DNA of 64,000 nt from Piromyces finnis (GCA_002104945.1 MCFH01000017.1:186001-250000), one strand, 5' to 3'; counted from the stretch's first letter, positions 26,615-36,290 are shown. A program made the numbers and translations. Notes: generated by a model not told the origin, from the sequence alone.

Positions 26615-27475
26615 ATGGCCGCTGTTCAAAGTGAAATCGTCAACATCAACAAGTTCAACTTTGCCAAGCTTCCACTCCTTCCAAACATTGCCATTATTGG
26701 TAAGCGTGCCCTTGACAAGGCTTCCCTTGTTCACGATTTAATGCACCAACTTAATGAAACTCGTCACTACTACTCTGCTGTTGTTTTCGATCCATTTGAA
26801 GCTGCTGACCCATTCTTCACTAGCTTCGTTCCAGCTTCTAATATCTTCAGTGAATTAGATGCTACCGTTCTTGAAGAACTTATCAAGACTCAAAGAGCTA
26901 AGGCTGATATCTTAAAGCGTGCTATTGGTATCAACCTTATTAACCGTGAAACTCCAGTTAACTTCAACACTGTTGTTGTTATCTCTGGTGCTTTATTACA
27001 CAAGAATGTTGAAAATGTTAAGGTTAACGCTTTACTTCGTGAACTTTTATCTCAAGGTTCTGAATTCGGTATTAGTGTTATCATTACTGCTCGTCACCTT
27101 AATCACATTAGCCCAGCTTTATATGAATTCTTTGACTGGGTCTTTGCTTTCGAATCTAGCAGTGACTTAGAAAAGCAAAAGTTATTCGACTTCTTCGGTG
27201 GTAACCTTGATGCTACTCTCTTCAGAGAAGTCTTAGAAGAATCTACTTCTGTTACCAGAAAATGTCTTGGTATTCGTTGCACTGGTTCTTGCTTAGCTAC
27301 CGGTAACGCTCAAACTCAACTTTACTGGTACACTCCAGAAGCTAATGTTCCAAAGTTTGTTTTCGGTAAGAAGTACATTCTCCCAACCAAGAATGTTCCA
27401 AGAAAGCTTGCTCTTACCAAGAGTGAAAAGACTTCTGCTCCAGCTTCTCCATTAGTTGTTAAGTTATTAGCTTAA
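26615..27475 (+). CDS. A32-type (FtsK/HerA-fold) packaging-ATPase-like protein with degenerate active site, 286 aa, intronless
   Basis: Single intact exon, ATG at 26615 in a clean context after an A run, TAA at 27473-27475. The plan is that of A32-type DNA-packaging ATPases of nucleocytoplasmic large DNA viruses. A strand plus P-loop lies at 24-37 (NIAIIGKR then ALDKAS), followed by the helix LVHDLM. The Walker B strand is at 118-125 (NTVVVISG). The sensor strand and helix occupy 142-179 (RELLSQG, ISVIITARH, SPALYEFFDWVFAF). A C-terminal part runs to residue 251 (FFGGNLDATLF, LYWYTP, F-x-F-G). The catalytic features are gone: the P-loop keeps K35 but has A32, L33, D34 and A36 where G, S/x, G and S/T are usual; Walker B ends S124-G125 instead of acidic residues; the sensor glutamine position is R160; and the usual arginine before the conserved Asp is Y170. 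Codons are far richer in G/C-ending forms than neighbouring genes. Most likely a domesticated, non-hydrolysing homologue; its cellular role is unknown. Confidence 0.78.
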   Translation: MAAVQSEIVNINKFNFAKLPLLPNIAIIGKRALDKASLVHDLMHQLNETRHYYSAVVFDPFEAADPFFTSFVPASNIFSELDATVLEELIKTQRAKADILKRAIGINLINRETPVNFNTVVVISGALLHKNVENVKVNALLRELLSQGSEFGISVIITARHLNHISPALYEFFDWVFAFESSSDLEKQKLFDFFGGNLDATLFREVLEESTSVTRKCLGIRCTGSCLATGNAQTQLYWYTPEANVPKFVFGKKYILPTKNVPRKLALTKSEKTSAPASPLVVKLLA

Positions 27476-28690
27476 GTTCACTAACTCTTGATTGTATATA
27501 CTATAGATAATAGAATTATATATATATACTAAAAATAAAACCATCCCTTTATATCACATAAATAATTGTTCTCTCTCTTTTCATGGGACAATATTTTTTG
27601 TATTTATATAAATGGAATACAATTCTTTCAATATAAGAATTTTAATTTTGAATCAATGTATTCATTTCAAAAGAAAATATAAGAAAGATACATGAAAGTT
27701 ATTAATCATATTTAATACATACATCTATCAATCATATTTATTAAATATATCTTTATGTAATATAATATAATTAAATTTTTATTTTTTTAAAAATTATATC
27801 TATTCAAAACAAATATAAAGAAATATAAAATATAAAATTAATCAAATAAGTTTTAAGGAATAGTGACATCCAATATAAAAATTGGAAAGGAAAAAAAAAA
27901 AATCATTTTTCAATTCAAAAATTTAAAGATATTCAAAATATAACAATATACTATTCAATATTATAAAAGTTGAAGGAAAAAAAAAAGACATTTGATTTCT
28001 TAAAAAATTGACACTATTGAAATAAATAAGAAAATGATAAACTATTTAATCAATAATTTTTTTTTTGATACAATAAAAAATAATATTAAGTAGTTTGAAT
28101 CATTTTGCTCAATTTATTTATTTACAATTATTTTTTCATATATTTTTCTTTTTAAAATCAAGATTTTTTGATTCTAAAGAAAAAATAAATGGGAAAATAA
28201 AATAAGAAGAAAAAAAAAAAAAAAAAACAAAAGAAAGAAAAAAAAAACTAAAGTTTTAAAGAGATTTTCAAGAAAAAAAAAAAAAGAATTTTTTTTTTAT
28301 TTATTTTCTTCTTGAAAATTTTAATTACCAAAATCAAATAAAATATAAATTTAAAGACACAATTTTTATGAATAACTTTTTTTTTTTTTATTTACCATTA
28401 CAAATTTAATCATTCTATATCATTAATTAATGTATAAAAATAATTTAATTTATTTTTTTATTTTTTTATTTTTTTTTTATTTTTTAAATTAGTTTTTTAA
28501 AAAAAAAGAAAGAAAAAAATAAAAAAATAAATTATAAAAATAAAATTATATCTATAACTAAATTTATTCAAATATAAAATAATATTAATAAAAAAAGAAT
28601 AAAACGTAATAAAAAAAGAGAGAGTAAAAATTTTTTATTTTTAATTTTGTGGGTTTTTTTTTTTAATAAATAAATAAAATTTTTATTTGT
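27476..28690. other. intergenic, 3' flank of the A32-like gene
   Basis: AT-rich spacer with long A and T runs (for example 28210-28320, where A-rich and T-rich blocks could pair). No coding-like block. The LINE-related sequence begins near its right end. Confidence 0.55.
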
Positions 28691-29985
28691 ATAATGTACT
28701 CTTTTGTTAAAAAGTTCGACTTAGGAATGAGTCTCAATTGTAAGTTAACAAGCTAAAAGAATCATTACTCAAGTAGAGTAGTCCAAAGAAACATGGAGAT
28801 GTTAAAGCAGTTAAAAACTTTTATTGGAAAGATCTCAAAGGGAATTCAATCAAAGCGCAATATTATGATGATAATAAGTTTATTGATACTAAAGATTTTA
28901 TTAAATTATGTTATGAGTACCCAGAGTTTGCCTATGGCTTCTACTGGCTATTGAAAGCAAGAAGCGGATACAAGTTGGATGCTAGAGTTGCCAAAGCTGC
29001 CAAATTTGTTGATCCAGTTTGTCCTAACTACTGTCCATGTTGCAAGTGTGGAGATCAAAGTATTAAACATTGGTTATTAGATTGTCCAACATTTAGAGAT
29101 ATCCGTATTAAACATTATGATTCCATAGTCCAGCTATTAAATTTTTTCAGCCAACGTAATTCCAATAGTCCTATCAATAATAATGAAAATGTTAATTTCA
29201 GTAGAGATAGCAATAACATTAATAGTAATAGTAACAATAGTAATAATAACAATAGTAATAGTAACAATAGTAATAATAACAATAGTAGTAATAGAAATAG
29301 TAATAATAACAATAGTAGTAATAGAAATAATAATATTAGTAATGATAACAATAGTGAAGATAATAATTCTAATTTAGATAGTAATTTAGTTAATGATAGT
29401 AATAGTTCTAATAATCCGGTGAATATTAATGTGTATGATTATTCTAGTGTGTGCAGTAAAATATTTAAATTCCTTCTTGGGGGAAGAAGTTTTAACAATA
29501 TTAATTACAATTCAAGGGAATGGAAAGAACTTTGTAAGCGTCAGATTCAATCTGGTACTAATGAAGGAACACCATTCTTGACGGTAACCGCGGAACTTCT
29601 AACCAAAATCATGCCTTTTGCTATTGGCCAGCAATGGTCAATGTTCAAAAGGTTTGAAGCAACATCCAAGAGCGTCAATGCTGAAGAAACAGTAAGACAG
29701 GCCAGGAGGGCCAGCGCAACCAATGGAGATCATAATTTTGTTCCATGACAAAATTTTGATCTTTGGCTCGGTGTCCCATTGGAAGTCAAATACAATTATT
29801 ATACTTTAGTATAATAGTGGCTTTCTTACTTTAATTAAAATTACTAGAATACATTATACCCAATTTTTATTCATTTGTGTTTATTTAAACATATTTTTTT
29901 TTATTTTTATTTTAATTTTAATTTTTTTATTACATGTATTATAATTTTAATTAAATTAATAATAAAGTTTAAAATATTTGATGCC

Positions 29986-30025
<40 letters not shown>
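28691..30025 (+). mobile_element. LINE copy A: 5'-truncated 3' end with A tail
   Basis: Non-LTR retrotransposon 3' end. It comprises the C-terminal part of the ORF (from 28777), a 3' untranslated part from 29749, and a terminal run of 37 A (29989-30025). Its sequence matches the decayed 3' ends at 34550-34895 and 36050-36290, which marks it as a repeated element family. The upstream RT part is absent, as expected of incomplete target-primed reverse transcription. It is joined directly to the 5' end of copy B. Confidence 0.8.
28777..29748 (+). pseudogene. LINE ORF C-terminal fragment with RT-associated zinc-binding domain and N/S-rich insert
   Basis: Open from just after a TAG at 28774-28776 to TGA at 29746-29748, with no plausible start of its own because the 5' part of the ORF is missing. 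It contains a reverse-transcriptase zinc-binding (zf-RVT-like) module with NYCPCCKCG followed by IKHWLLDCPTFRD, the typical C-x2-C ... H ... C arrangement at the end of LINE ORFs. A run of about 115 residues of almost pure Asn/Ser follows (about 29160-29410, built from AATAGT/AATAAC units). A conserved-looking tail (KIFKFLLGGRSF, LTKIMPFAIGQQW) ends the frame. Its counterpart in copy B is broken, so this may be the best surviving 3' coding end of the family here. Confidence 0.75.
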
Positions 30026-30027
<2 letters not shown>

Positions 30028-30033
30028 ATAAAT

Positions 30034-30290
30034 GTAGTTTCTCAAGGGGGTCTACTCATGCTCATGGTACTGAGAGAGTAGAAAGAATTAAATCCAAGTA
30101 TTGTGCAATGGATGCTTGGTGCCCTCTTAGGAACGTGCCTTCATTTATTTAATAAATGGAGTTTATCAAGGGGGTCTACTCATGCTCATGGTACTGAGAG
30201 AGTAGAAAGAATTAAATCCAAGTATTGCGCAATGGATGCTTGGTTAGTCTTTAAGGGAAAATTATTAGGACTAAGCTCATGGTACTGAGC
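30034..30290 (+). repeat. two tandem 124-bp leader monomers of the LINE
   Basis: The segment beginning TCAAGGGGGTCTACTCATG at 30042 recurs at 30166 with a 124-bp period and near identity through AATGGATGCTTGG. A shorter motif, GCTCATGGTACTGAG, appears a third time at about 30275. Tandem leader monomers commonly act as promoter units in non-LTR elements; that role is inferred here. Confidence 0.8.
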
Positions 30291-30968
30291 GATTAAAAAA
30301 CATTTTATTCATCGAATTTAAGTATTTGATGAATAAGTTGAATGTTTGATATTCAGGTAAGTTTGTATAGTATTTAATTAGAAGAGTAATACATTTTGTT
30401 GCTGTATTTTTTCTTTTATTCATGTATTCATGTAGTTTTATGAATTAAATCTTTGTAAAGATTATTACCTTATTAATACTTAATAAGTATTACTATTAAA
30501 TAATCTCATTTGTAGTACTACTCTTCTCTTGTAAGAATCCAATGTAGTCAACTTTAGCATTTGCATTGTATTTTTATATTCATGTAGCTATTGTTGTATT
30601 GTTTCTTGTAAGAGACTGATTCACTCTACATCATGTAAAAATACTATTCACAAGCTTTCTGGTGTCGACATTCTTGATTCAAATTTTTTACCAATTTAAA
30701 TATTTAATGAAAAGTAAAGTCAAACAAGTTTAGTGTCAAAAAGCGATTCGAATTTACTAACAACAAACCAAAACTAGAATTTTTAAAGAAAATTTACAAC
30801 TAGAATTCAAAAAAAGAAACTTTAAACAAAGCATCGTAACAATTTTTGTACTATCCAGTACTTTTAAGAAGAGAGAGAGAGACAGATTTTTTTTTCCATA
30901 TACGTTATATTTATAATTTTTATTAGTATTTATTTTATATTCAATATTTTTAATTAGAATTTATTATC

Positions 30969-33900
30969 ATGTCAGTCCTTTATATTAAAGACAAGAATTA
31001 TATCAGACGTGGTACCCGGTCTTATGGTATCCCCTTAGATGATATTCGCTCCTTCTTTATCCGTGGTATTCGATCATGGTCAGTAAATATGCTATGGGAA
31101 AAACTCGAGGTTATTCTAGAAGATAAATTTAATTCAGTTATTAGTGTTAAATATTTTCAGACTTTCAATGATCACTTTTTCTTAGTCAAGGTTCATGGTT
31201 CAACAAAAGATTGTATTAAAATCTTACACATGTTAAAGAAGAAACTTTCAGTTACCTCAATTTCCTTTTCAGCTCGTAGTAGAAGGAATCACAAATACAC
31301 TTTTTCCACACTCAAACGTAAAATTTTAGTTTCTAATAAACATCAACATTCTATTCAACAATCATTTCAACAATCAGTTCAACAATCTCATCAACAATCC
31401 GATCTTCAACAAGATCTTCAACAAGATCTTCAACAAGTTTCCCATCATGAAAATATTCCAGATCTACAGCAAACACAATTTCAATCTCAACATTCAACAA
31501 TTAATTCTAATAGTTCTATCAACTCTGATAACAGTTCAATAGTTGATAGTTCTTCAGTCTCACAGCCATCTAGTAATAGTTCTACTTATTCCTCTGATGC
31601 ATCATCCATTAATAACGATGACTTTAATAATAATAATAATAGCAACGATTCTTCCTCATCCAACAAGCCTGATAACTTTTCTTTTTGTATTAGTTGGAAC
31701 ACCAATGGGTGGAATCACGAAAAGAGAGATAGTATTAGCTATTTCACAGCTATTTTCAAACCATTATTTTTATGTTTCCAAGAAACTGGTAATGGTTCTG
31801 GTTCGAATACAGATTATCCTTGTCGTGTTACTTTGCGAAACTATAGACACTTTTTCAAGAAAGCTGACGAATCAGTTCCAGGAATGAGAGGTTTATATTT
31901 AGGTTTTCACAATTCGTGTCAAGCCTCACTTGAAAACTTTTCTGGAAAGTATATTATTTCTATTTATACTTTTAGTCTCTGGAATAGATTCAAATGCTCG
32001 ATTGGAAATGTTTATATGCCTCATAGTCATCACAACATCTATGTTGATCATGCAAAGTTAGAAGTTCGCTTGTGGTTACAAACTCATTCATCCCATCCAT
32101 CGATTCTTGTTGGTGATTTTAATATGTCTAAAGTAAAATTATCCAACTGGTTATCAACTAATGGATTAGGAGATTGGGAAATTCTTCCGCTTAGAGGGTC
32201 GACTATCTCTTGGACTCGAGGTGATCAATCTTCCGACATTGACCATGCTCTTATCAATTCGAAGATGAAAGATCTTATTCACTCAGGATCATTTATAAAT
32301 AATTTTTATCCTGTATCAGACCATAAGCCACTTCTTATTAATGGTAAAATTATTCCTATGGAAGATTTTTCTAATGACTTTAATGTTCCTAAGAAAATTC
32401 TGAAATGGAATAGATTAAAATGTATTGAGGAAAAGGAATCTATTCTTAGTCATAATAAATTCCAAATTCTTTCAGCAAAATTCAACGATCCTAATGTTTC
32501 TACAGATGAACTTTCCAAAGAGTTTACTTCAACTGCTTTTTCAATTGCAGACGAGCTCAGTATTACCTCAGCAAATAATGTTATAAAGTCTTCATTTCAT
32601 ATTTCACAACAAATTTTTAATCTCCAAAAAATCAAAATGAAGTTGTATAAGAGATTTAAAAAAGAAAGAATTTATGATATAGATGAATTTATTAAAAGAA
32701 TTAAAATCTACCGTAAGCTCATTGATTACATCCACAAAAGATGTAATGAATTTAGGAAACAAGAATATCTTCATTGGATTAAAACAGGATGTGAGTATAT
32801 GAAGAGTCATAATCCTAAGAAGGCCTGGAAATGGATCAAGAAAACTGCAAAAATTGGAAAAGATTCTTTCTTTATTGCTCAACCAATTAAAAATAAAAAC
32901 GGAGAATTAGTTGTTGCTACGGAAGAACAACTAGAAGTGTGGCATGATCATTTCGAAAATCTTGCATCAGATCCAAGTGGTGTAAGCCTTGATTTGGATC
33001 ATTGGTATGAAGAACCAACGAATAAACGTTTTTCACTTCCTATGCTTGATGAGTGGGATATCAACCAAGATATTAGTATTGATGAAGTCAAGTCAGCTAT
33101 CCTCTCTACTCCAAATTATAAAGCATCAGGTCCGGATGGTATTCCAATTGAATTTTACAAAGCATTAATTCCATCAAGTAATGATTCTAATAATGCTACA
33201 GATAATAATTCTTCTGGTAATACCACTTCAGATAATGACGCTCATGGTTTAAATTTTATTCTTAAATTATTTAACCGTATTTGGGATGGAGACTTCCCCA
33301 ACTCATGGAATGAATCCAGTATTGTTTCTATTCCTAAGAAGGGAGATTTGACAGATTGTGATAACTATCGAGGTATATCACTTATCAATAATGGTATTAA
33401 GTTGATTTCAAAAATTGTCACCACTAGAATCTCAGAATATGGTTTAAAGAATAATTTCATTAGACCTGAACAATTTGGTTTTCGAAAAAAGGAAGAAAGT
33501 ATCAGTCTTTTCATTTCAATCCAAGAAATATGCCGTAGACGTCAATTAGATAATAAAGAGACATATTTGGCCTTTTTAGATCTCAGAAAAGCATACGATT
33601 CAGTCCCAATCGGTAATATTCTCCATAAATTAGATTGTTTAGGAATCCGAGGTAAGAGTTTACAATTCATCAAAAATTTATATTTAACATCTAAGGCTAA
33701 TGTCAAATTAGATGGACAATTCTCGAAATCTTTTGATGTGAAGAAAGGAGTCCGTCAAGGATGCCCTCTTTCTCCTATTCTTTTTAATCTCTTTATTAAT
33801 GATATATTTAAAGAGTGCGAAGATCTAGGAGTCAGTTTAGGTGACACTCGATGCTGTGGTGGACTTTTTGCAGATGATATAGTTATTTGTGCTCCAACAA

Positions 33901-34286
33901 GAGGATGCTTAAAAAAGATGCTTAGAAGAGTTAATGAATGGGCCTTGTATAATGAAATGGAATTTGGTATCCAGAAATGTTCAACGATGGTGATTCGTCC
34001 TGAATTAGTATCGTTGAACAAGAAAGATCCAACATTTTACTTTGCAGAAAAACCCATTTCAATTATTGATTACTACACTTATCTTGGTGTTCCATTTGAT
34101 AAGAATTTGTCCCTTAAACCAGCGATTAAAGTTCTTAATAACAAGGTTTTGAAAGGACTTTTCTCAGCCAGTAAATTCTTAATAAATCCTAATATTCCTA
34201 TTCCTTTCAAAAAGCTAGTACTAAACTTACATGTGATTAGCAGAGTTTCATATTTTTGCACCATTACTTGGATTCAACAAAGCTAG
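30969..34286 (+). CDS. LINE endonuclease/reverse transcriptase polyprotein, 1105 aa, truncated by a frameshift
   Basis: ATG at 30969 to TAG at 34284-34286. Residues 1-115 form a basic domain I do not recognise. About 131-160 is a Q-rich repeat of QQS/LQQD units, and 175-230 a Ser/Asn-rich linker. The endonuclease/exonuclease/phosphatase domain spans about 236-460, with SWNTNGW, CFQETG, GDFNM, DIDHA and the catalytic-type SDHKP. Reverse transcriptase spans about 690-1045, with YKASGPDGIP, IPKKGDL, QFGFRKK, LDLRKAYDSVP (motif A Asp), VRQGCPLSP and LFADDIVIC (the DD pair at about 969-970). All catalytic residues are present. A Ser/Asn/Asp-rich insert lies at about 734-760, within the fingers. 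After WIQQ an extra A in the AAA run near 34280 causes the stop; the thumb sequence (IAQKHVNKGIRWVAG) continues in the next frame. It reverse-transcribes its own RNA at a nicked target site. Confidence 0.92.
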   Translation: MSVLYIKDKNYIRRGTRSYGIPLDDIRSFFIRGIRSWSVNMLWEKLEVILEDKFNSVISVKYFQTFNDHFFLVKVHGSTKDCIKILHMLKKKLSVTSISFSARSRRNHKYTFSTLKRKILVSNKHQHSIQQSFQQSVQQSHQQSDLQQDLQQDLQQVSHHENIPDLQQTQFQSQHSTINSNSSINSDNSSIVDSSSVSQPSSNSSTYSSDASSINNDDFNNNNNSNDSSSSNKPDNFSFCISWNTNGWNHEKRDSISYFTAIFKPLFLCFQETGNGSGSNTDYPCRVTLRNYRHFFKKADESVPGMRGLYLGFHNSCQASLENFSGKYIISIYTFSLWNRFKCSIGNVYMPHSHHNIYVDHAKLEVRLWLQTHSSHPSILVGDFNMSKVKLSNWLSTNGLGDWEILPLRGSTISWTRGDQSSDIDHALINSKMKDLIHSGSFINNFYPVSDHKPLLINGKIIPMEDFSNDFNVPKKILKWNRLKCIEEKESILSHNKFQILSAKFNDPNVSTDELSKEFTSTAFSIADELSITSANNVIKSSFHISQQIFNLQKIKMKLYKRFKKERIYDIDEFIKRIKIYRKLIDYIHKRCNEFRKQEYLHWIKTGCEYMKSHNPKKAWKWIKKTAKIGKDSFFIAQPIKNKNGELVVATEEQLEVWHDHFENLASDPSGVSLDLDHWYEEPTNKRFSLPMLDEWDINQDISIDEVKSAILSTPNYKASGPDGIPIEFYKALIPSSNDSNNATDNNSSGNTTSDNDAHGLNFILKLFNRIWDGDFPNSWNESSIVSIPKKGDLTDCDNYRGISLINNGIKLISKIVTTRISEYGLKNNFIRPEQFGFRKKEESISLFISIQEICRRRQLDNKETYLAFLDLRKAYDSVPIGNILHKLDCLGIRGKSLQFIKNLYLTSKANVKLDGQFSKSFDVKKGVRQGCPLSPILFNLFINDIFKECEDLGVSLGDTRCCGGLFADDIVICAPTRGCLKKMLRRVNEWALYNEMEFGIQKCSTMVIRPELVSLNKKDPTFYFAEKPISIIDYYTYLGVPFDKNLSLKPAIKVLNNKVLKGLFSASKFLINPNIPIPFKKLVLNLHVISRVSYFCTITWIQQS

Positions 34287-34895
34287 GTCTAAGATTGCTC
34301 AGAAGCATGTTAACAAAGGAATACGATGGGTTGCCGGAATTCATAAAGTTGTATCATTTATATCACTATACTCTATTTCAAAAAATTTGAATATACCTCC
34401 ATTGTCAGCCAAATGCGCATTAGCTCAGGTTAGATGTTGTAACAAGTGGAAAAATTTAAGTTATATTATTTCATACCTTATCAATTATATTCCTAAATTT
34501 AGAAAATATACATGATGCAAATCAAGTAGGACACTTGATAAAAAAATTAAAGAAGCATGGAGATGTTAAAGCAGTTAAAAACTTTTATTGGAAAGATTTC
34601 AAAGGACATTCAATCAAAGCTCAATACTATGATGATAATAAAATTTTATGAAACTAACATTTTTATTAAATTATGTTAAAAGTACCCAGTGTTTGCCTAT
34701 GGTTTCTACTGGCTATTGAAAGCAAGAAGCAGATACAAGTTGGGTGCTAGAGTTGCAAAAGCTACTAAATTTTATTGAGATCAAAGTATTAAATATTGGT
34801 TATTAGATTGCCCAACATTTAGAGATACCCATATTAAACATTATAATTACATAGTCCATTTATTAAATTTACGAAGGAACACTTTTTTATATAAA
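34287..34895 (+). pseudogene. decayed 3' part of the LINE copy B ORF
   Basis: Continues the RT thumb and connection in a shifted frame (KGIRWVAGIHK, LNIPPLSAKCALAQVRC), then several stops. From about 34550 it parallels copy A (HGDVKAVKNFYWKDF, FAYGFYWLLKARS, YWLLDCPTFRD). The first part of the zinc-binding cysteine cluster is deleted, and so is the N/S-rich segment. The product could not be functional in cis. Confidence 0.75.
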
Positions 34896-35079
34896 CAATA
34901 GTTAAATAGATTTAATAATTTATTTCTTTAGATTTATTATATTTACTACTCAAATTTCGTGACTCATTTAATTATGTGATGTAATTAATTATTTACTTAT
35001 TTACTATCAGAATGTTATTCTTAAAAAGGTTAGTGATTAGACCATTTATAGTAAATAGAATTTAGTGTACCAAATAATA

Positions 35080-36290
35080 TTTAATTTCTAATTGAATGGA
35101 AATGCCAAAGCAATCTCAAAAAGAAAAAGAAAGATTAAATATTTTATAGTTAAACTCCATTTTGGTGTATTATTTAATAAGAAATTATCCCTTTAAATTA
35201 ATTATTAAAGCATTTATTACCAAGGTTTTAAAAGGAATATTTTTTTAATTAGCAGATTTTTGAAATAAATAAAAAAATTTCTAATACTTAATATATGATA
35301 TATCAATATTTTAATTTGAATATTCCTCTATTGGTATAAGAATAAAAAAAAATAATAAAAAAAATTGTGTATTATTTTTTATTAAGGTATACTATTCTGA
35401 CAAAATCAATAAAAATATTATTAGCAATAATTAGACTAACAAAAAAACAGTCTATCCATGTGCTATTGATATAGCAAACAGCTAAAAAAAAAAAAAACTC
35501 ACTAAAGAAATACAATAAATGGTGTAACAAAAAAACATATTATTGGAAGATTTTCATCCGATAATTAAATTTTTTAAAATCGATGATGGTAGAGAGAATT
35601 TAGAAACAAAGAAGATTGGAAAATTTTGTTTAAGAAATGGCATTATTAAGATCTATTCTTCTCCTTACAATTTAGAAATTAATGGAACAGCTGAACATTT
35701 TAATCAAACCATAAGGATAAACTGTGTGTGTCAAATTTCGTTTAACTACTAATAAATTAGATTTTAGAATTATTCAATGGAAATTACCTATATAACATTA
35801 ACCTCATAAAGGGTTAATATCATTCTATACATAGTAATAATTTTTTTATTTCATTTCATGATATACTTTTTTTTATAGGTTTAAAAATAATAAATGGTAA
35901 AAAAAAATTAAACAAATTCATTTTATATCATAAAGTTTTATTCCAATAACAGATTGATGGCACTTATTCTAGTGTATTCATCAATATGAAATTATCTTTT
36001 AAACTAATTATCTAATTATTAAATATGATTACATTGATTATAGTGATAATATAAAAAAGTAATGATATCGGTAAAGATGATCATTCTAATTCTATAAAAT
36101 TGAATAATTTAAATAGTAATTTACTTTATAATAGTTCCACTAATTCAATGAATCATAATGATTATAATTGAGTATAATTATTCAAGAGTGTGTTTAATAA
36201 AACATTTAAATTCCTTCCTAGAGATAAGAGTTTTAACAAATAGCAATTCAAAGGAATGAAAAGAACCTTACAAGTATTCCAGCTAAACCA
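35080..36290 (+). mobile_element. older LINE relic (copy C) interrupted by copia-like sequence
   Basis: Nucleotides at about 35130-35280 track the RT C-terminal coding sequence of copy B (the region around 34080-34190, encoding LGVPFDKN and following), and 35315-35340 tracks the LNIPPL stretch. Then, after unrelated sequence, 36060-36290 tracks copy A around 29350-29545. The order matches one element with an insertion between. All frames are broken. Confidence 0.6.
35530..35752 (+). pseudogene. Ty1/copia-type integrase core fragment
   Basis: A frame of about 70 residues contains FFKIDDGREN, FCLRNGIIKIYSSPYN and INGTAEHFNQTIR. This is the second catalytic Asp (as D-D-G-R-E) and the catalytic Glu (NGTAEHFN) region of the DDE integrase core of copia-type LTR retrotransposons. 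No ATG, no gag/RT and no LTRs were recognised around it. It sits between two blocks of the older LINE relic and looks like a fragment left after a nested insertion. Confidence 0.7.

Larger units (their letters stand above)
30026..34895 (+). mobile_element. LINE copy B: near full-length non-LTR retrotransposon, 3' end decayed
   Basis: Begins immediately after the A37 tail of copy A with a leader of about 940 bp carrying two tandem 124-bp monomers, then a 1105-codon ORF, then a 3' part that continues the ORF in another frame and is riddled with stops. The 3' part ends near 34895, where it resembles copy A but lacks the N/S-rich segment. Order of leader, endonuclease, RT and zinc-binding remnant identifies a LINE of the apurinic-endonuclease type. 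Confidence 0.85.

Noticed and set aside
29115-29377. Antisense poly-Leu and alternative-frame Ile/Val-rich frames over the LINE fragment
   Set aside because: Shadows of the AATAGT/AATAAC-type repeat of the sense Asn/Ser run.
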